Part shown: one piece after another, positions 1 through 11,400 of the stretch | Position numbering within the stretch: position 1 is the stretch's first letter | Layout: each line of letters begins with the position of its first letter | DNA from: Allacma fusca | Taxonomy: Eukaryota > Arthropoda > Collembola > Symphypleona > Sminthuridae | Assembly: GCA_947179485.1 (NCBI GenBank) | Contig: OX359247.1 | Location: 6,911,060-6,975,059 of the forward strand | Reading direction: 5' to 3' | DNA: 64,000 nucleotides | Notes under the pieces: generated by a model | Seen by the model: the letters and a program-made list of their open reading frames with translations, nothing else | What the model was told of the DNA's origin: nothing | Database searches by the model: none | Translations under genes and position numbers: made by a program

Positions 1-887
1 ACACGATATTCAGGTTTTGGGGAACCAAAACTTATTTTCGTTTAGTTATAATAGTTTTTTTACAGAAAATTACATAGTTAAAAGATATAGGTATAATATC
101 TGTGGCTCTTGTAAATACATACCTCCGCTTCAAAAGTTTATCCCGAATAATTTATTTGACTTGTAAAACAAGACACTATATGTTTTTTAGAAAATTGATA
201 AACATAAATTGGTAGCCAGTGAGATTCCTCCTCTGGCAAATGTTACATAATGTGCAAATTAAGTTAAAAGCTCTGGGAAAACTTACAGTTTAAAAAATGT
301 AACAACATTACTTTGAGAAACAACAAGCTCCGTTTCTGTTTGCACTGCATCCATTGATAATGTATGGAGTTGGCTGGTTCCTATGCACTAGTTCAAAAAT
401 TAGTATGTATTTACATATGTACGGCTTGAACACGTCTGGCCAAGTCTATTTTAGAAAGTCCATTCATATCAAAGCCCCGGATTTTAAATAATAGAGAATG
501 GAACTGCAAAGTAGGAAAACAATCTTATTAGGAGGCTCTTATACTACGCCAGCATATATGCACTTACTTTTGAGGCAGTAAAGACGGGACCATTCCCATA
601 GATACGTATATCCAGGAGGATTTGTAGTGTCAGAGTAAAAGGAGGGAGAATCGGAAAGCTTGCTAACAACAAAGTGAAAATGTTCTTTTGAACTTCCTAA
701 ACTAACCAACTAACGAAGTGCTAAACAAGTGAATGCCCATTTGAGCCTAGGAGGCCCTTTGGAATATTACCCATGCACATTACAGAGTATTAACCAAGGA
801 TATAATGGTTATGGCTTAGGCGTAGCAACTAGAGACAGCAACGACCCAAGAAAAAAATATATTGCATTGCAAAGTAGAACATCTCTC
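1..887. other. non-coding sequence, left edge
   Basis: Ordinary AT-rich sequence with stops in all frames. It holds no array, long palindrome or convincing splice-flanked frame. The short open frame running from 729 into the GA array only stays open because GA repeats encode alternating Arg and Glu; it is not a gene. Confidence 0.6.
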
Positions 888-908
888 CTCTTCTTCTTCT
901 TCTTCAGA

Positions 909-944
<36 letters not shown>
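888..944. repeat. (CTT)n followed by (GA)n microsatellite
   Basis: A short CTT/TTC run (about 888-906) is followed after a few bases by an uninterrupted AG array at 912-944. The pyrimidine-to-purine switch makes a strand-asymmetric block. Frames across it give runs of Arg-Glu or Leu-Ser and should not be called proteins. Confidence 0.95.
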
Positions 945-946
<2 letters not shown>

Positions 947-1361
947 ATGAAGGAAAGGAAGAGAAACACCCGATATTCTAGACACCATAATATGTGTAAA
1001 ACTAGCTGGAGTAGTACTGGCAGTGTCCATAGCTGCTGAATGAGAATAAGACTCGCCAGAGTTACATAGTAGTGAAGCCTCATTGAAGAAGACAAGTGCA
1101 GGATAAAACTTTTTCATATTCTCACCATGCTCCTATCTCCTCATTCTTATATGCATAATTTAGAATTGAAAAAGCTAAACAAGATTCTCGCTTGGAAATT
1201 GTGTACATAAAACAATTCTAAGAGATTCACGGAGAAACTTTTCTGAAAATGGGTGGACGACGATGCAGCCACAAGAATATGAGCTAGACGACTCAGAGTA
1301 TAAAATAGCACTGTAACATGTATAGGCCGAACGTGCTTATTGTTAGTTGTAGGGAGTGAAT

Positions 1362-1389
1362 GAGAGAGAGAGAGAGAGAGAAGGAGAGA
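1362..1389. repeat. (GA)n microsatellite
   Basis: GA dinucleotide array, perfect to about 1380 and then broken by an AAGG interruption. It is the second of three such arrays within 850 bases. The 120-codon minus-strand frame that crosses it (1147-1509) shows no recognisable domain. Confidence 0.9.
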
Positions 1390-1734
1390 GATAGCAATAA
1401 GCTCTGGAGCACCAGAAAACCAAAGAGCGGAGCAATCCCATGATTCACCATTAAATCGTCCAAGAACCTCAAGTAGAATATACAGTGTAAAAAATAACAC
1501 AGAACACACGCTTACGTATCGCCGGCCCTCAGCCCAGCAACAAATTCAACAATCTTAATACTTCCAGACCATTGTGCCGTCTTGGTGTTGTCTATACCCA
1601 ACTTTTCTTGCACAAGTGTCATGTTAGAGTAGGAAAAAAGCACGGGGTACAACCTAAATGTTTACTTACTTATTAGTCATGTACATACTGGAGCACTTGA
1701 CGGAAGAATACCCGTCCGTTCCTTGTACCTTTTA

Positions 1735-1759
1735 CTCTCTCTCTCTCTCTCTCTCTCTC
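1735..1759. repeat. (CT)n microsatellite ending in CAG
   Basis: A CT array followed directly by CAG, so it resembles a plus-strand 3' splice site. The next GTAAGG donor-like site is at about 1815, which would give a 55-base exon. This is most simply a chance result of CT repeats, so I annotate only the repeat. Confidence 0.9.
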
Positions 1760-2677
1760 AGGTCCATACTCCTTCCATATGTGCACTCACATATCTACGT
1801 AGATTGCTCACATGTAAGGATGTGTGTACTAAAATATTATAGGATGCATACCAACTCTTACTTTTCGTTTTGAGGCAGCCATGAATAAAGGGAACAAGTA
1901 AGTAATCGTGCATTTCTCCGCTTCCTAGATCTTCCCCTGCTTCTCGGTGCGTCAACTCCTCGTACATACTGGCACATAAGTGGGTTTACGCCCAAGGAAT
2001 AAAAAAGTTATATATTTTTTACTATTTAAGGGTGCCCACCCAGTACTGGAATTTTTTCCGAGACTTTATCACATTATTCCTTGCTATTACTCCAAGGTTT
2101 CTCCTTCCAGGTCGGATCTTGCCATGACTTTTAAATTCCTCCAATCCATTTAACTCCTGAACCAGATTTATTTTGAATACTTTTCCCTTAAAAGCCCTCA
2201 GTGTCTTCAAAATGCTCAATTAAAGGCTCCCATTTTAAAGCAGAATTGATGAAAGGCATTGAGGATATCTCCCCATGAAAATGATAGGAACCGACGTGCT
2301 CTCAACTTACAACAGTTAAATTTATGAGCAACGTGTAAAAGTCCAGGAATATGAGGAACAACTCGAGAAAAATAAATTATAAAGTCAGGGAAGAGAAATG
2401 CCATTAAATATTAACTAAAGATGTTCAGATGCAAAGCGTAAATCTTTGTGAAATCGCAATAAATCTTTGAGAAATTTTCCCAGTGAAACTCTTAGCAAAA
2501 AAAAAAAAAGTAAGATTACATTTTCTGCATATCTAACTTCCAGTGCTTAAACAAACTCAGGATTTGATATACTTCTTTCAGAGTGGGACAGATATTCGCA
2601 CGAGGCAGGCCGAACGTTTCTGTAGTCTACTGTAGGTACATAAGGCCTATGTATGTAATTATGGATCTGTATAGTTA
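1760..2677. other. non-coding sequence upstream of the transposon
   Basis: No gene seen. The only local structure is a pair of 16-base direct repeats at 2439-2454 and 2460-2475, plus an A12 run near 2498-2509. Confidence 0.55.
2439..2475 (+). repeat. two-copy direct repeat
   Basis: TAAATCTTTG-N-GAAAT-type 16-mers occur at 2439-2454 and 2460-2475, a 21-base period, with one mismatch. It is too short to name. Confidence 0.6.
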
Positions 2678-2679
2678 TA

Positions 2680-2834
2680 TCGTCGGTGAAGAGGCAAAAT
2701 GATCTAGGTGCATAATCGATTAGAATCAAAATGATCTACATAACTTTTTCCCTAAAGGCAAAATGAACTGGGTGCAAGCCTCTTTAAAAGCAAACTGATC
2801 TACATACAATTTTCCTTAAAAGCAAAATGATCTA
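2680..2834 (+). repeat. left terminal inverted repeat with five 32-bp-spaced boxes
   Basis: Box copies start at 2694, 2726, 2758, 2790 and 2822, an exact 32-base pitch, about three helical turns. Copies 1 and 5 are identical (GCAAAATGATCTA). Copy 2 begins with T, copy 3 has GAAC instead of GATC, and copy 4 has AAAC. Repeated sites in long inverted termini are typically transposase-binding sites; that function is inferred here. Confidence 0.88.
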
Positions 2835-2918
2835 AGTGCTGGTCTAATTTTTTTTGTGAGAAAACTAGCATCTGTAAGGAGGACACGTGGCTTATAAGGG
2901 CTAACCATGACTGTAATA

Positions 2919-2945
2919 CAGTCAATTTCCTATATAGTGGTTTCC
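2919..2945 (+). repeat. left terminal inverted repeat of inner element
   Basis: A 27-base repeat opening with CAGT and ending TGGTTTCC. It pairs with 3757-3783 with three mismatches. Confidence 0.8.
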
Positions 2946-3756
2946 AAGGGAGTGGCAAATTCCTGCCACTATATAGGGATGCCACTGTATGTTACTAATG
3001 GTTAACTATATAATATTAATGTTTATAGACAATAACTGTAACTAAATGTATTTATAAATTTATTTATTTTTACAGAATACTCAAAATTATGAGGTATGCT
3101 AAGCTTCATTGAGTTTAAGATATTCAGTAACTTTAGGTTTCCTCATACTATCAAATTTTTCAATTGCAAGGTCACCATTCCAGAAACCAAATTTCCGTCT
3201 TCAAATTCCTGGAATTATGAAAATGGGAATTACTTCCACTGAGTACTCTGCGGTTTTTTACTATGAGGTTTTGCTTGACTGTTTGTTTAATGTCATTTAA
3301 ATGTTCAATATAATAATTCAATTTATTTTAAAAAATCAACACGAATTGAAACTTATTAGAAGTGAGCCAAGGCAAAATTGGCATTGATTTGTGCGGTGTT
3401 AACTTAAGTCACGGATCATATGACATAAATTTAGCTAATCATACCAGGGCTTCAGTAAACCACAATAATAATCAAACTGTATTCACATTTGAAATTAAAA
3501 TTGAACCAACCGACATAAGCATTATTAACCGCCCGCACGTTTTATAACATCATGTTATACTTTTGTAGCCATTATCTAGCTAATTTTATACCAACTGCCG
3601 TTATAATTTCGCATTTTTTGAGCCACCGTAACACATAATAGTGACATTTTAGAGGGAATACCATTATAGCGGGTGCCACTATACTGTATACCTTTAACAT
3701 TGCAAACCCCTAGGGAGGGTTTCTTGATGCCATTAAAGAGGGAATGCCATCTAAGA

Positions 3757-3783
3757 GGAAACCATTATATGGGAAATTCACTG
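3757..3783 (-). repeat. right terminal inverted repeat of inner element
   Basis: Reverse complement of the left end with three mismatches, followed immediately by TA at 3784-3785. Confidence 0.8.
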
Positions 3784-4240
3784 TAGACCTAGGGTTGTGG
3801 GTTAATATTCTCTGAAGGGTTTGCTATTACTAAGGATCACTCCGGCAACTAAAGTTAATTTCACTTATTACATCTAATACATTTTTAGTTACGAAAACTG
3901 CAACATTCATTTATTTTAAAATCGACGAATTAAAAGACGAATCAAAATCACAGTCAGCTCATGTGTTAGTGTGCACATTGAATTGGTTTTCCCTTTAATA
4001 ATTCTCAACGTGGAGTTTTTTCAAATCGTATTCTAAGGTCATCACCATTATCATAACATTCGGAATCATTTTCAAATGTGAAATCATAATTGACAACATT
4101 TTTTTTTCAATGTTACTGAAAGAAAGAAATGGAGGCATTGGGGAATTAAATGCGTATATAAAAGATTTTGAATACCTCGCATTTTTGTACACCGGCATTA
4201 GAATGTGTTTACTTATATTGTTTTTATTATAATTTGTATC

Positions 4241-4394
4241 TAGATCATTTTGCTTTTAGGAAAAGCTGCATCTAGATCATTTTGCTTTTAAAATTCAATG
4301 CAAGTAGATCATTTTGCCTTTAGTGAAACTGCAAGTAGATCATTTTGATTCTAATCGATCATGCACCTAGATCATTTTGCCTCTTCACCGACGA
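4241..4394 (-). repeat. right terminal inverted repeat with five 31-32-bp-spaced boxes
   Basis: Reverse-orientation boxes (TAGATCATTTTGC) start at 4241, 4273, 4305, 4336 and 4368. Spacings are 32, 32, 31 and 32. The array length is within one base of the left array, so number and pitch of boxes are conserved between ends even where the filler has diverged. Confidence 0.88.
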
Positions 4395-4396
4395 TA

Positions 4397-7300
4397 TGCT
4401 CTTAAGCACGTACATATTTGGCTCTTTACCCGCAAAACAGTGCTACACACATACGGACTGCGTGCCTACGAGACACCGTTTACAGCCCAAGAGATGAAAG
4501 TCATTCGGGATGATACCTTGAGATGGGAGCTGAGTGTAATTTTGTATGGACATGTACATATGCAGAGCGAGCTGGGAAGAGAAGAAAGACAGAGTGAGAG
4601 AGGATCTTAAACAGAAAACTCGTTCGTAGGGAGAAGGCGCTAGAAAAGAGACAAGTCTCTGTAAATGAATATTTATAGAGGTAAGACGAGCAGCAAGATG
4701 GAATCGTAATTCAAATCCCATACTCCGACAATCAACTACTGGATAAAATGTCTTTACAGTAGGAGTAGTAGGAGGAAGCCTTCCATGGGCACACAACGCT
4801 ATCCACGTCCACAGTACTGTAAAAGTCACTGAGTCCAGAATTACATCCAACTCTGGAGGCAAAACTTACAATCCCGCCTTGGAACTCAACTGTTTGTACA
4901 TTGCAGGGCTACATCCTTACAGACTGTATAGCACAAAGCCGGAGGATCCTCATTCATATGTAGATACTTACAGACGTCATGTAGTTAGTTAGTTGCACTG
5001 GAATCCGGGAGTAAAGTCATGTCGTAAAGACAGGGGAAGAGATGACACACTCACCTTGCATTATGCAGAGCTCGGCTAACATTCTGTATGTATCTACATA
5101 TGACCAAACGTATATAGATACATATGTAGATAGTTGTAAGGAAGAATTTTATCCCAATCAAGACGAGCTGGGTGAACTAATTCCCTGAATTTATATTAGG
5201 AAGGAAACAAAAAGGAATATCATTATTGCTCAGCACTTTGTTCCAAATTCGGAAAATAATTGCCTATAAATTTTTAACATGTCTTAATAATCTATCCAGT
5301 GTAATTAATGCCCTTGCTCCCCTTCCCTGTCCATAGTCACCTGTCAGGCCATCTCCAGATCCGAGTCGTTTGCTCTTCCTGGACAGAAAATCTCCTCCAT
5401 GCCCCAATACTAGCAGTCCTATAAACTACATATGTATGGGAAACATCCCGGCACAAAAGATAGGGCTCTGATTTTGTCTCCTAAATTTCCCTATAAAGAT
5501 TATTTTAATTCGATTTTAAATCCCAAATTATACCTCCCGAACTACTTTTCTGTCATCTTTCCCAGATGATAATAATTAACCAGGAGTTCTTCCCTCTAAT
5601 TCATCCTGTAATATATTCTACTGTTGTAGCTTTGTATATCCATCCCGAGCTACCTAGAAACAGTTTACTTGTTAGAATTACTCGTAATTATGTCGATAAT
5701 GACTGTATACCCTGACGTGTTTTTCTTCAACCGACACAAAAGCACTGGATTCAGACACTGGGACAGAGAAACCCTGGGGGATTCGTTCCTCTAAGGTGGA
5801 AATCATTCCGGATAATAGTAGTTATATTACAGCACCTGCTTGCGCTTCAATTCATTAATATCCATTTACGTCCGATAACAAACAATGAAAAAAGCAAGTA
5901 TGTAGCTCCACAAGTGTGAGCCTCCCTCAATAGGATATATCTGTATATGTATGCTGTTTTATGTAAATATACCCTTTCAATAAGCTCGGACTTGGTATGA
6001 TACCATGGTGTGTATGTACCGTCAGCTCTAAATTTTGCCTTCCCCGCTCCTGCCATCCGATAATATTGATTAACGATTATTAAATTGTCCGTACATATGC
6101 GTATCAGATGGTGTAAGCCATACATCAGGAACTGGAGGGATTCCCATAAAAAATCATGGACAGGGAAAAAAATTGTTTCAGGAACGTATTCCCAAGAACA
6201 AAAAATCTTTCGAAATTCATCCTTAATCTGGATTACGTGCGGTTTTAACCCTGCTCAATACACCATTACAGCAACACAACATCAAATAATTGGGATCTTG
6301 AATAATTCTTAAAAGTCTGGATACTGTAGCTCCATATGAATTACACTGTAAGGAAAAGGCATATCTAGTGATATTAATAAAAATAACTTTCATATAAGTG
6401 GCACACATGCACCGTCATATTATGTACAGGGCAGGGATTCATTTCCCTTTTGTAAAGACGACTCTGTTTGGAGATGATGGAGGAAGGATAGATATCCAAA
6501 TACAAGCTTCCAGAGGCGACTGGGGTATACAATGAAATGGAAAAATCTGCAAAATAATAATTGTAATGTATGCAAATGGCAGGATGAGAGACTATCAAGC
6601 GGAGGATGAACCATCATTATTCCAGTCTATGTACAACTCATTAAAATGTCGATGTGAGTAATGGAACATTAAAAACAAAAGGGAAATAGAGCTCCCACCA
6701 AAGACCGACATTTATAATTTGTAACATGCATTATTGGGACTCATTATTATGCCTTCAGGATCTTATCGCTGATTAGGCAGCCTATTATTTGATTCTACTA
6801 ATTATCTGAATTGCCAACCGCGGGACCCAGTTGGAGAGATCTCAGTTGATACTTTCCAAGGCCCTCAGCCAACGCTCCTCCATAGTTGTGGCAGGTATCT
6901 ATCTATAGATATGTACGTAGATACAATCCTACCTCAGATTTGTACATGTACATACATACACACTGGGAATTGTTATTTGTGAGTATGCTGTACACATACT
7001 GCAGATGCTGCAAACGACAACCGAACAGTCTCTGTGGCAGAGGGACTATACTACTGTATGCTATAGGCAGTTCTACTTTCCTGATTCTAATCTCCTATCA
7101 TTTGATCTGTATATCTGGCCGATTGAGTGCATTTAATGCTTAAGCTGGGTAGTTTTAATGACGTGAGCCCCGATGAGGCTGTTTCACTTTCAACATCTCA
7201 ACAACCTCCCTCCGTTCAGAGACTGTAGATACACATGGTCAATGAGAAACTGTAACATGGGAATGATTCCTACGTGGATGTGTAACAGTCCAAGAGTATC

Positions 7301-7640
7301 ATTATTGTAAGTTCACAAGTTTTGATTCTAAATGTCCATCAGGCCAGACAAATATTGCTACACTAGCAAGACAAGAACAAGACAGCTCATCTGATTTGCT
7401 CGTTACCTCCAAGCTAAATTCCTTTCGACAACAAATCCTATACTTCCACTCTATTTCCCAGTAACTTATGCCTCTCCACCCATCCATCACTGAAATAATA
7501 AGAGTTTTAGTCCCGACACAAAAAATTGACCAACTCTCAAACTATAACTTGCTCTAATCCTACATACTTTCAAGGCTCGAGAATTTCACAAGTCCGAGCT
7601 CTCATGCCCTCCCTTTCTCAGATTGTTACACAATATTACA
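4397..7640. other. non-coding sequence with short palindromic motifs
   Basis: No microsatellite longer than about 12 bases and no convincing exon. It contains the first cluster of the CATATGTAGATA motif (4955, 5091 on the minus strand, 5121). A 139-codon minus-strand frame at 4443-4862 abuts the transposon; its length alone is not significant and I recognise nothing in it. Confidence 0.5.
4955..5132. repeat. three copies of the dispersed CATATGTAGATA motif
   Basis: Exact 12-mers lie at 4955-4966 (+), 5091-5102 (-) and 5121-5132 (+). The last two form a perfect inverted pair with an 18-base spacer, able to fold as a 12-bp stem. Other exact copies are at 14596, 24965, 33615 and 47816. Confidence 0.75.
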
Positions 7641-8420
7641 AAAAGTTCAATTTCAAAGTTTTAAAAAAAGTTACTGATAACAGTTAAAGTCGTTCACACT
7701 TAGAAATCAAATGCTTTCAAATTTTTGTCAAAATTTCTAATTGTCCATTGTTAAAATACGCAAAAATAGTTTAGATTTTTACAAAGCAACGAAGTATATA
7801 CAAATAATTGGCATAAGCTTACAAAACCTATCTTTAACGGGGTCAATTCTTCAGTATGACAAATTGAATGTCAAATTATGTTACGTTTCTGCAACACGAA
7901 GCAATTGTTCCAGATCTATAGTTTCTGTTTCATTAAGTGTATATACCCATTACGTTGAGATTTTACTCTGTCGGAATAAACGTTGAGGGAAAATGTTTGC
8001 GAAGGGATAGGGAAGAGGTACAAACATACAAGCATAGAGAAAAGGTATACATAAAGCGTTCATGTTCATGCACATTATAATGCAAGAGGTCGTTAGCTAC
8101 ATAGTTGATAAAAACCAGATAAAAACGGAACGGAAACAATTGACGCCCATAAAGTCGTTCATAAAGTCGATTTCACTGCTCACAAGTAGTTTACCAACCC
8201 TGGGCAGGTTTTGCTTGCCATGGAAGTCCAAAGCATGCCACATCGTTTGTAAAAGTTATTGACGTTGTTATTAGTATCCCAAGAATAAAAATACTAAAGC
8301 GCTTAAGCATTATTGTTATGAGGCTGTTGTTGAGCACAAAAATTCTTACGCTAACTTTCAGCTTCAGCTCGACACAATAACTCTCGAAAGCAAAGTGTAG
8401 GTATATGTAGAGTCTGCTCG
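7641..8420. other. AT-rich block of unclear origin
   Basis: Noticeably A/T-richer than its neighbours, with many A and T runs. The 11-mer AAAGTCGTTCA occurs at 7686-7696 and 8151-8161, followed the second time by another ATAAAGTCG. It could be a decayed mobile element, but I found no paired termini or target duplication. Confidence 0.3.
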
Positions 8421-11400
8421 TATTTTTTTTTTAAATCCTATAGAGACGCTGCCATGGGAACTTTCCAATTGTTGTGGGGCTTATGCAAACAAGACAGCCT
8501 GCAATTAATTCTGTCCCGGGCTATAATGATTGCCTCAGAGAGTTAGACCGTAGGTAGGCTTACTCCCCTGGCCTGTAACTAACTATATGGTCATATAGTA
8601 TCTACAGAGTAATAATAAAAATCCTCAAGAGGTGGCTGTTGTTGAAACTTGAAAGCTTTCTATTTATTTCGCATTCGTGATTCACCTTCATCACAATAAA
8701 GATAAACTGACGATTAAAGCTCCAGGTTTAATAAGAGGGTATAATCATTAATTCTTTCCTGTAGGTGTTCAAAGGCGAGAGGACATACTAGAGCATGTTA
8801 TTAAGGGAATGGGATAGGAAATCGTGCTGATTTCAAACCACCTCTTCCTATTTTTTCGACTATTGAGGCATATCAAGATTTAGTACTTGAATTTAATATG
8901 CAGAACAAAATGGTTGAGTTTGCAATTTAGTTTTCAAAAGGAGAAAAAAAGTATATCGTGAGGGAATTTTTTATAGGTGCAAATTATGAAGTGCGAACAG
9001 GGGGGTCAAAATCCGCAGTCACGAAATTCACTCTGGCATTACTATTCAAAGGGTAATGATGAAAATATGGGTTGGTTGTACCTCAGCGGAGTTGTGTGTG
9101 TGTCTGTGTACGTACAAAAGTGTGAAGAATGATAGTCTTAATATCATTATTACTATTTAGTCCTCTAACTCAGCCCTGCCCTTTTGATTGTAAGGGATAA
9201 CACCGTTTGTAATTGTCAGTGGGCATCCAACCAAAATTAATTGACAATTCCACGTGTAAAGGAAAAGTCCACAGTCCTACTATTTTTCCAACAGTCCAAC
9301 TTGTCTCAATGGGAAATACGTTAATTTCTCTTTACGTAATTTGCTTGTATATCTACATGAATTTTTTTTTATTAATTCAAGCTTTTCGCCAAAGGCAAGA
9401 CTCATCCTCGTCCTATACAGGGGCTTCGCGAGTCACGTTAACACGTTCAGATACACTATAGTGAGTCCCTGAGCCATGCCTCCTCTGACTACTCGCACTT
9501 TGCCATTCGTCGGGAACACCAATTAGGGCACCAACGCGATCAGCAAAATATTTTCTGTAATAGCCTCAACTCGTCAACTCTTAATACTTCCAGGAGAGAT
9601 TCTCAGGAATTGATATCCTCGGGAACATGCAACACTCAACTTCGTATTCTGCATTTCTGTACGCTCCCGTAATTATACTCTATTCAACGAGGCATATTAA
9701 AACTCTGGATTTTCTGAGATTCGTACTCAACTTAATCATTTTTCCTCCCATTAAAATACGAGTCGACAATGGTAATAATTACTGGCAACTATTGGGGGAG
9801 CTGGAAGTTCTGAAAAATACTGGGAATCTCCTCCTGAAATTCCTTGTAATGAATGTGATGCTGGGCTTTGGCAGCGCATAATGACAATTAAGTGTGTTGT
9901 GAGTGTGCTATATGATGACTCTTTGACTGTTTGAGCGAATCACTAATTACGACGATGCACTAAAAACTACAGGCAGTTGAAGTTTTTTGTGTCAATTTAT
10001 TCAAGCTGTAAGTTTCCAATAGTTTATGACAGCATTAGTTTAATTACACGGTCATTTATTTGACTTTTCCCATCCTTATATGTCCCAGGACCGTAGTTCA
10101 GAGGGAAAAATTCGTAAGCATTTAAAATTTTAAAGGAGGTCAGCTGTCAGCGACTAATGCTATAATAACTATAATGATAGTAGAAAAACATTCCCTCACG
10201 AAGGCAATTATTTTGGCATTTTTGCCATAGTACCTGTACATTTAATGTTCTATGAACCCTTTGAGAATAGCACAGTCTCTCTGTATGTACATATGTACAT
10301 ATATTACTGCAGGGCGGATTAGCATGCCACAGGCCTCATCCGTGGTACATCGTGCCTCCACTTTTCTATCTGAAACAGATCCTCTTGTATTTATCTTTAT
10401 ATTTTGCATTTCATGTACAAATTTCTCTCTTTTCAAGAAATACTATATGGAATCGTTGTGCCAAAGTAGAGACAATTTGACAGGAGTAATAAATAGTCAG
10501 TATGAAAATGTCGTCACCTGGAGTTTAAACAATAATATCGTCAATTTCTTTGCTATGATCATTTTACTAATGATTTATATAATTAGTCATTTCTTTATTT
10601 TTAGGACTTTCAGGCGTACGTATGGACCCGTATGACGATAGTGACGATATGTGTGACAATGCTGTAACATTGCTCACATTATAAATAATATATTGTTAGA
10701 TATTATGTAACGAATGGATTTAATAGTGTCAACTGTAATTATCTGTGTATTTTTAAACGACGCTAAGAAGTTTCAATGTTGTCACTAATGAAATAAGGTT
10801 AAGATTATATTTCAAGTTTATATTAAAGACAGTCACGTTTACAGCATATTCAAGTGCTTCTGGTATTCTCATTGAAAGGAAAACGCTAATAATTCATAAA
10901 AATCCATGTAATCTAAGGATGTTACAGAATTTTGATCTGACAGCTGACTTTGTGCTGGTCCTTAAAAATATACTAAGGCTCAAATTCCATATTTATTCAT
11001 TGTCGACGATCAGTGACGGGAGTAATGGCTGGAAGAGCCACAACGTCTCAATGACCCTCTTTGGTTTGTGACCGAGGGATGACAAGGTATTTCCTCCAGA
11101 AAATTCAATACCAATTCGTGACATTTCTTTCAACTATAATCAACTCAACTTGAGATAGATACATATATCAAAGGAGGTATTTAGAAGGAGACTTTTAGCG
11201 CGAGTGGTGTAGTGCAGATATATGACTGCACCAGAATTGAAAATAGAGTTGAGTTTATAGGAGCTTATCGAACGGGCTACAATAGACAGTCATAAAACCA
11301 ACTGTCACGAACAATGGTCGACGACATTAAAACCTGAATCAGTTTTCTGCACAAAATAAAAGGATTACTGGGTGATTGACAGAACTGCTGATGATTGAGA

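Larger units (their letters stand above)
2919..3783. mobile_element. nested pogo/Tigger-like non-autonomous DNA transposon (inner element)
   Basis: An 865-bp element starting CAGTCAATTT and ending AAATTCACTG. TA dinucleotides lie at 2917-2918 and 3784-3785, so the CAGT...ACTG termini plus TA duplication match the pogo branch of Tc1/mariner. The 27-bp terminal inverted repeats (2919-2945 and 3757-3783) agree at 24 of 27 positions. Subterminal sequence repeats short units resembling TATAGTGGCA and GAGGGAATGCCA on both arms, another common trait of pogo-like elements. The interior is AT-rich. The two small frames inside (3109-3300, 3362-3547) show no DDE or CENP-B-like motif that I can see, so the copy is non-autonomous. 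It interrupts the outer element and is therefore the later insertion. Confidence 0.75.
2680..4394. mobile_element. non-autonomous DNA transposon with arrayed long terminal inverted repeats (outer element)
   Basis: The element begins TCGTCGGTGAAGAGG and ends with the exact reverse complement. It is flanked on both sides by TA (2678-2679 and 4395-4396), as expected for a TA target-site duplication. The outermost 59 bases of the two ends match at 58 positions, and looser similarity extends to about 155 bases. Each end holds five copies of a 13-bp box, gcaaaatgatcta or a close variant, in opposite orientation at the two ends. Total length is 1715 bp, or about 848 bp after removing the nested element. 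No frame inside resembles a transposase, so it was probably mobilised in trans. TA duplication fits the Tc1/mariner/IS630 group and some other superfamilies. The near-identical tips argue for a fairly young insertion; the inner arm has drifted more. Confidence 0.85.

Noticed and set aside
729-1117. Opposite-strand frames across the first GA array
   Set aside because: They stay open only because GA/CT repeats encode Arg-Glu or Leu-Ser; the same holds for frames at 29369, 31071, 41941, 43157, 49657 (N-terminal part) and 58109.
2694-2834. CRISPR-like regular spacing (13-bp repeats every 32 bases)
   Set aside because: The repeats recur in inverted orientation at 4241-4380, the intervening bases align between the two ends, and TA duplications flank the whole, so these are transposon termini in a eukaryotic context.
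4241-4380. Similarity of AGATCATTTTG in the boxes to the bantam microRNA
   Set aside because: Eleven bases match but the first seed position differs, the boxes lie in an inverted array, and there is no precursor hairpin around a single copy.
4443-4862. 139-codon minus-strand open frame next to the transposon
   Set aside because: Nearly one frame of this length is expected by chance here, it has no ATG or splice context, and no motif is recognisable.
10252-10635. 127-codon plus-strand open frame
   Set aside because: The peptide is an irregular mix rich in Ile, Phe and Tyr, as expected from AT-rich DNA, with no start, splice or homology support.
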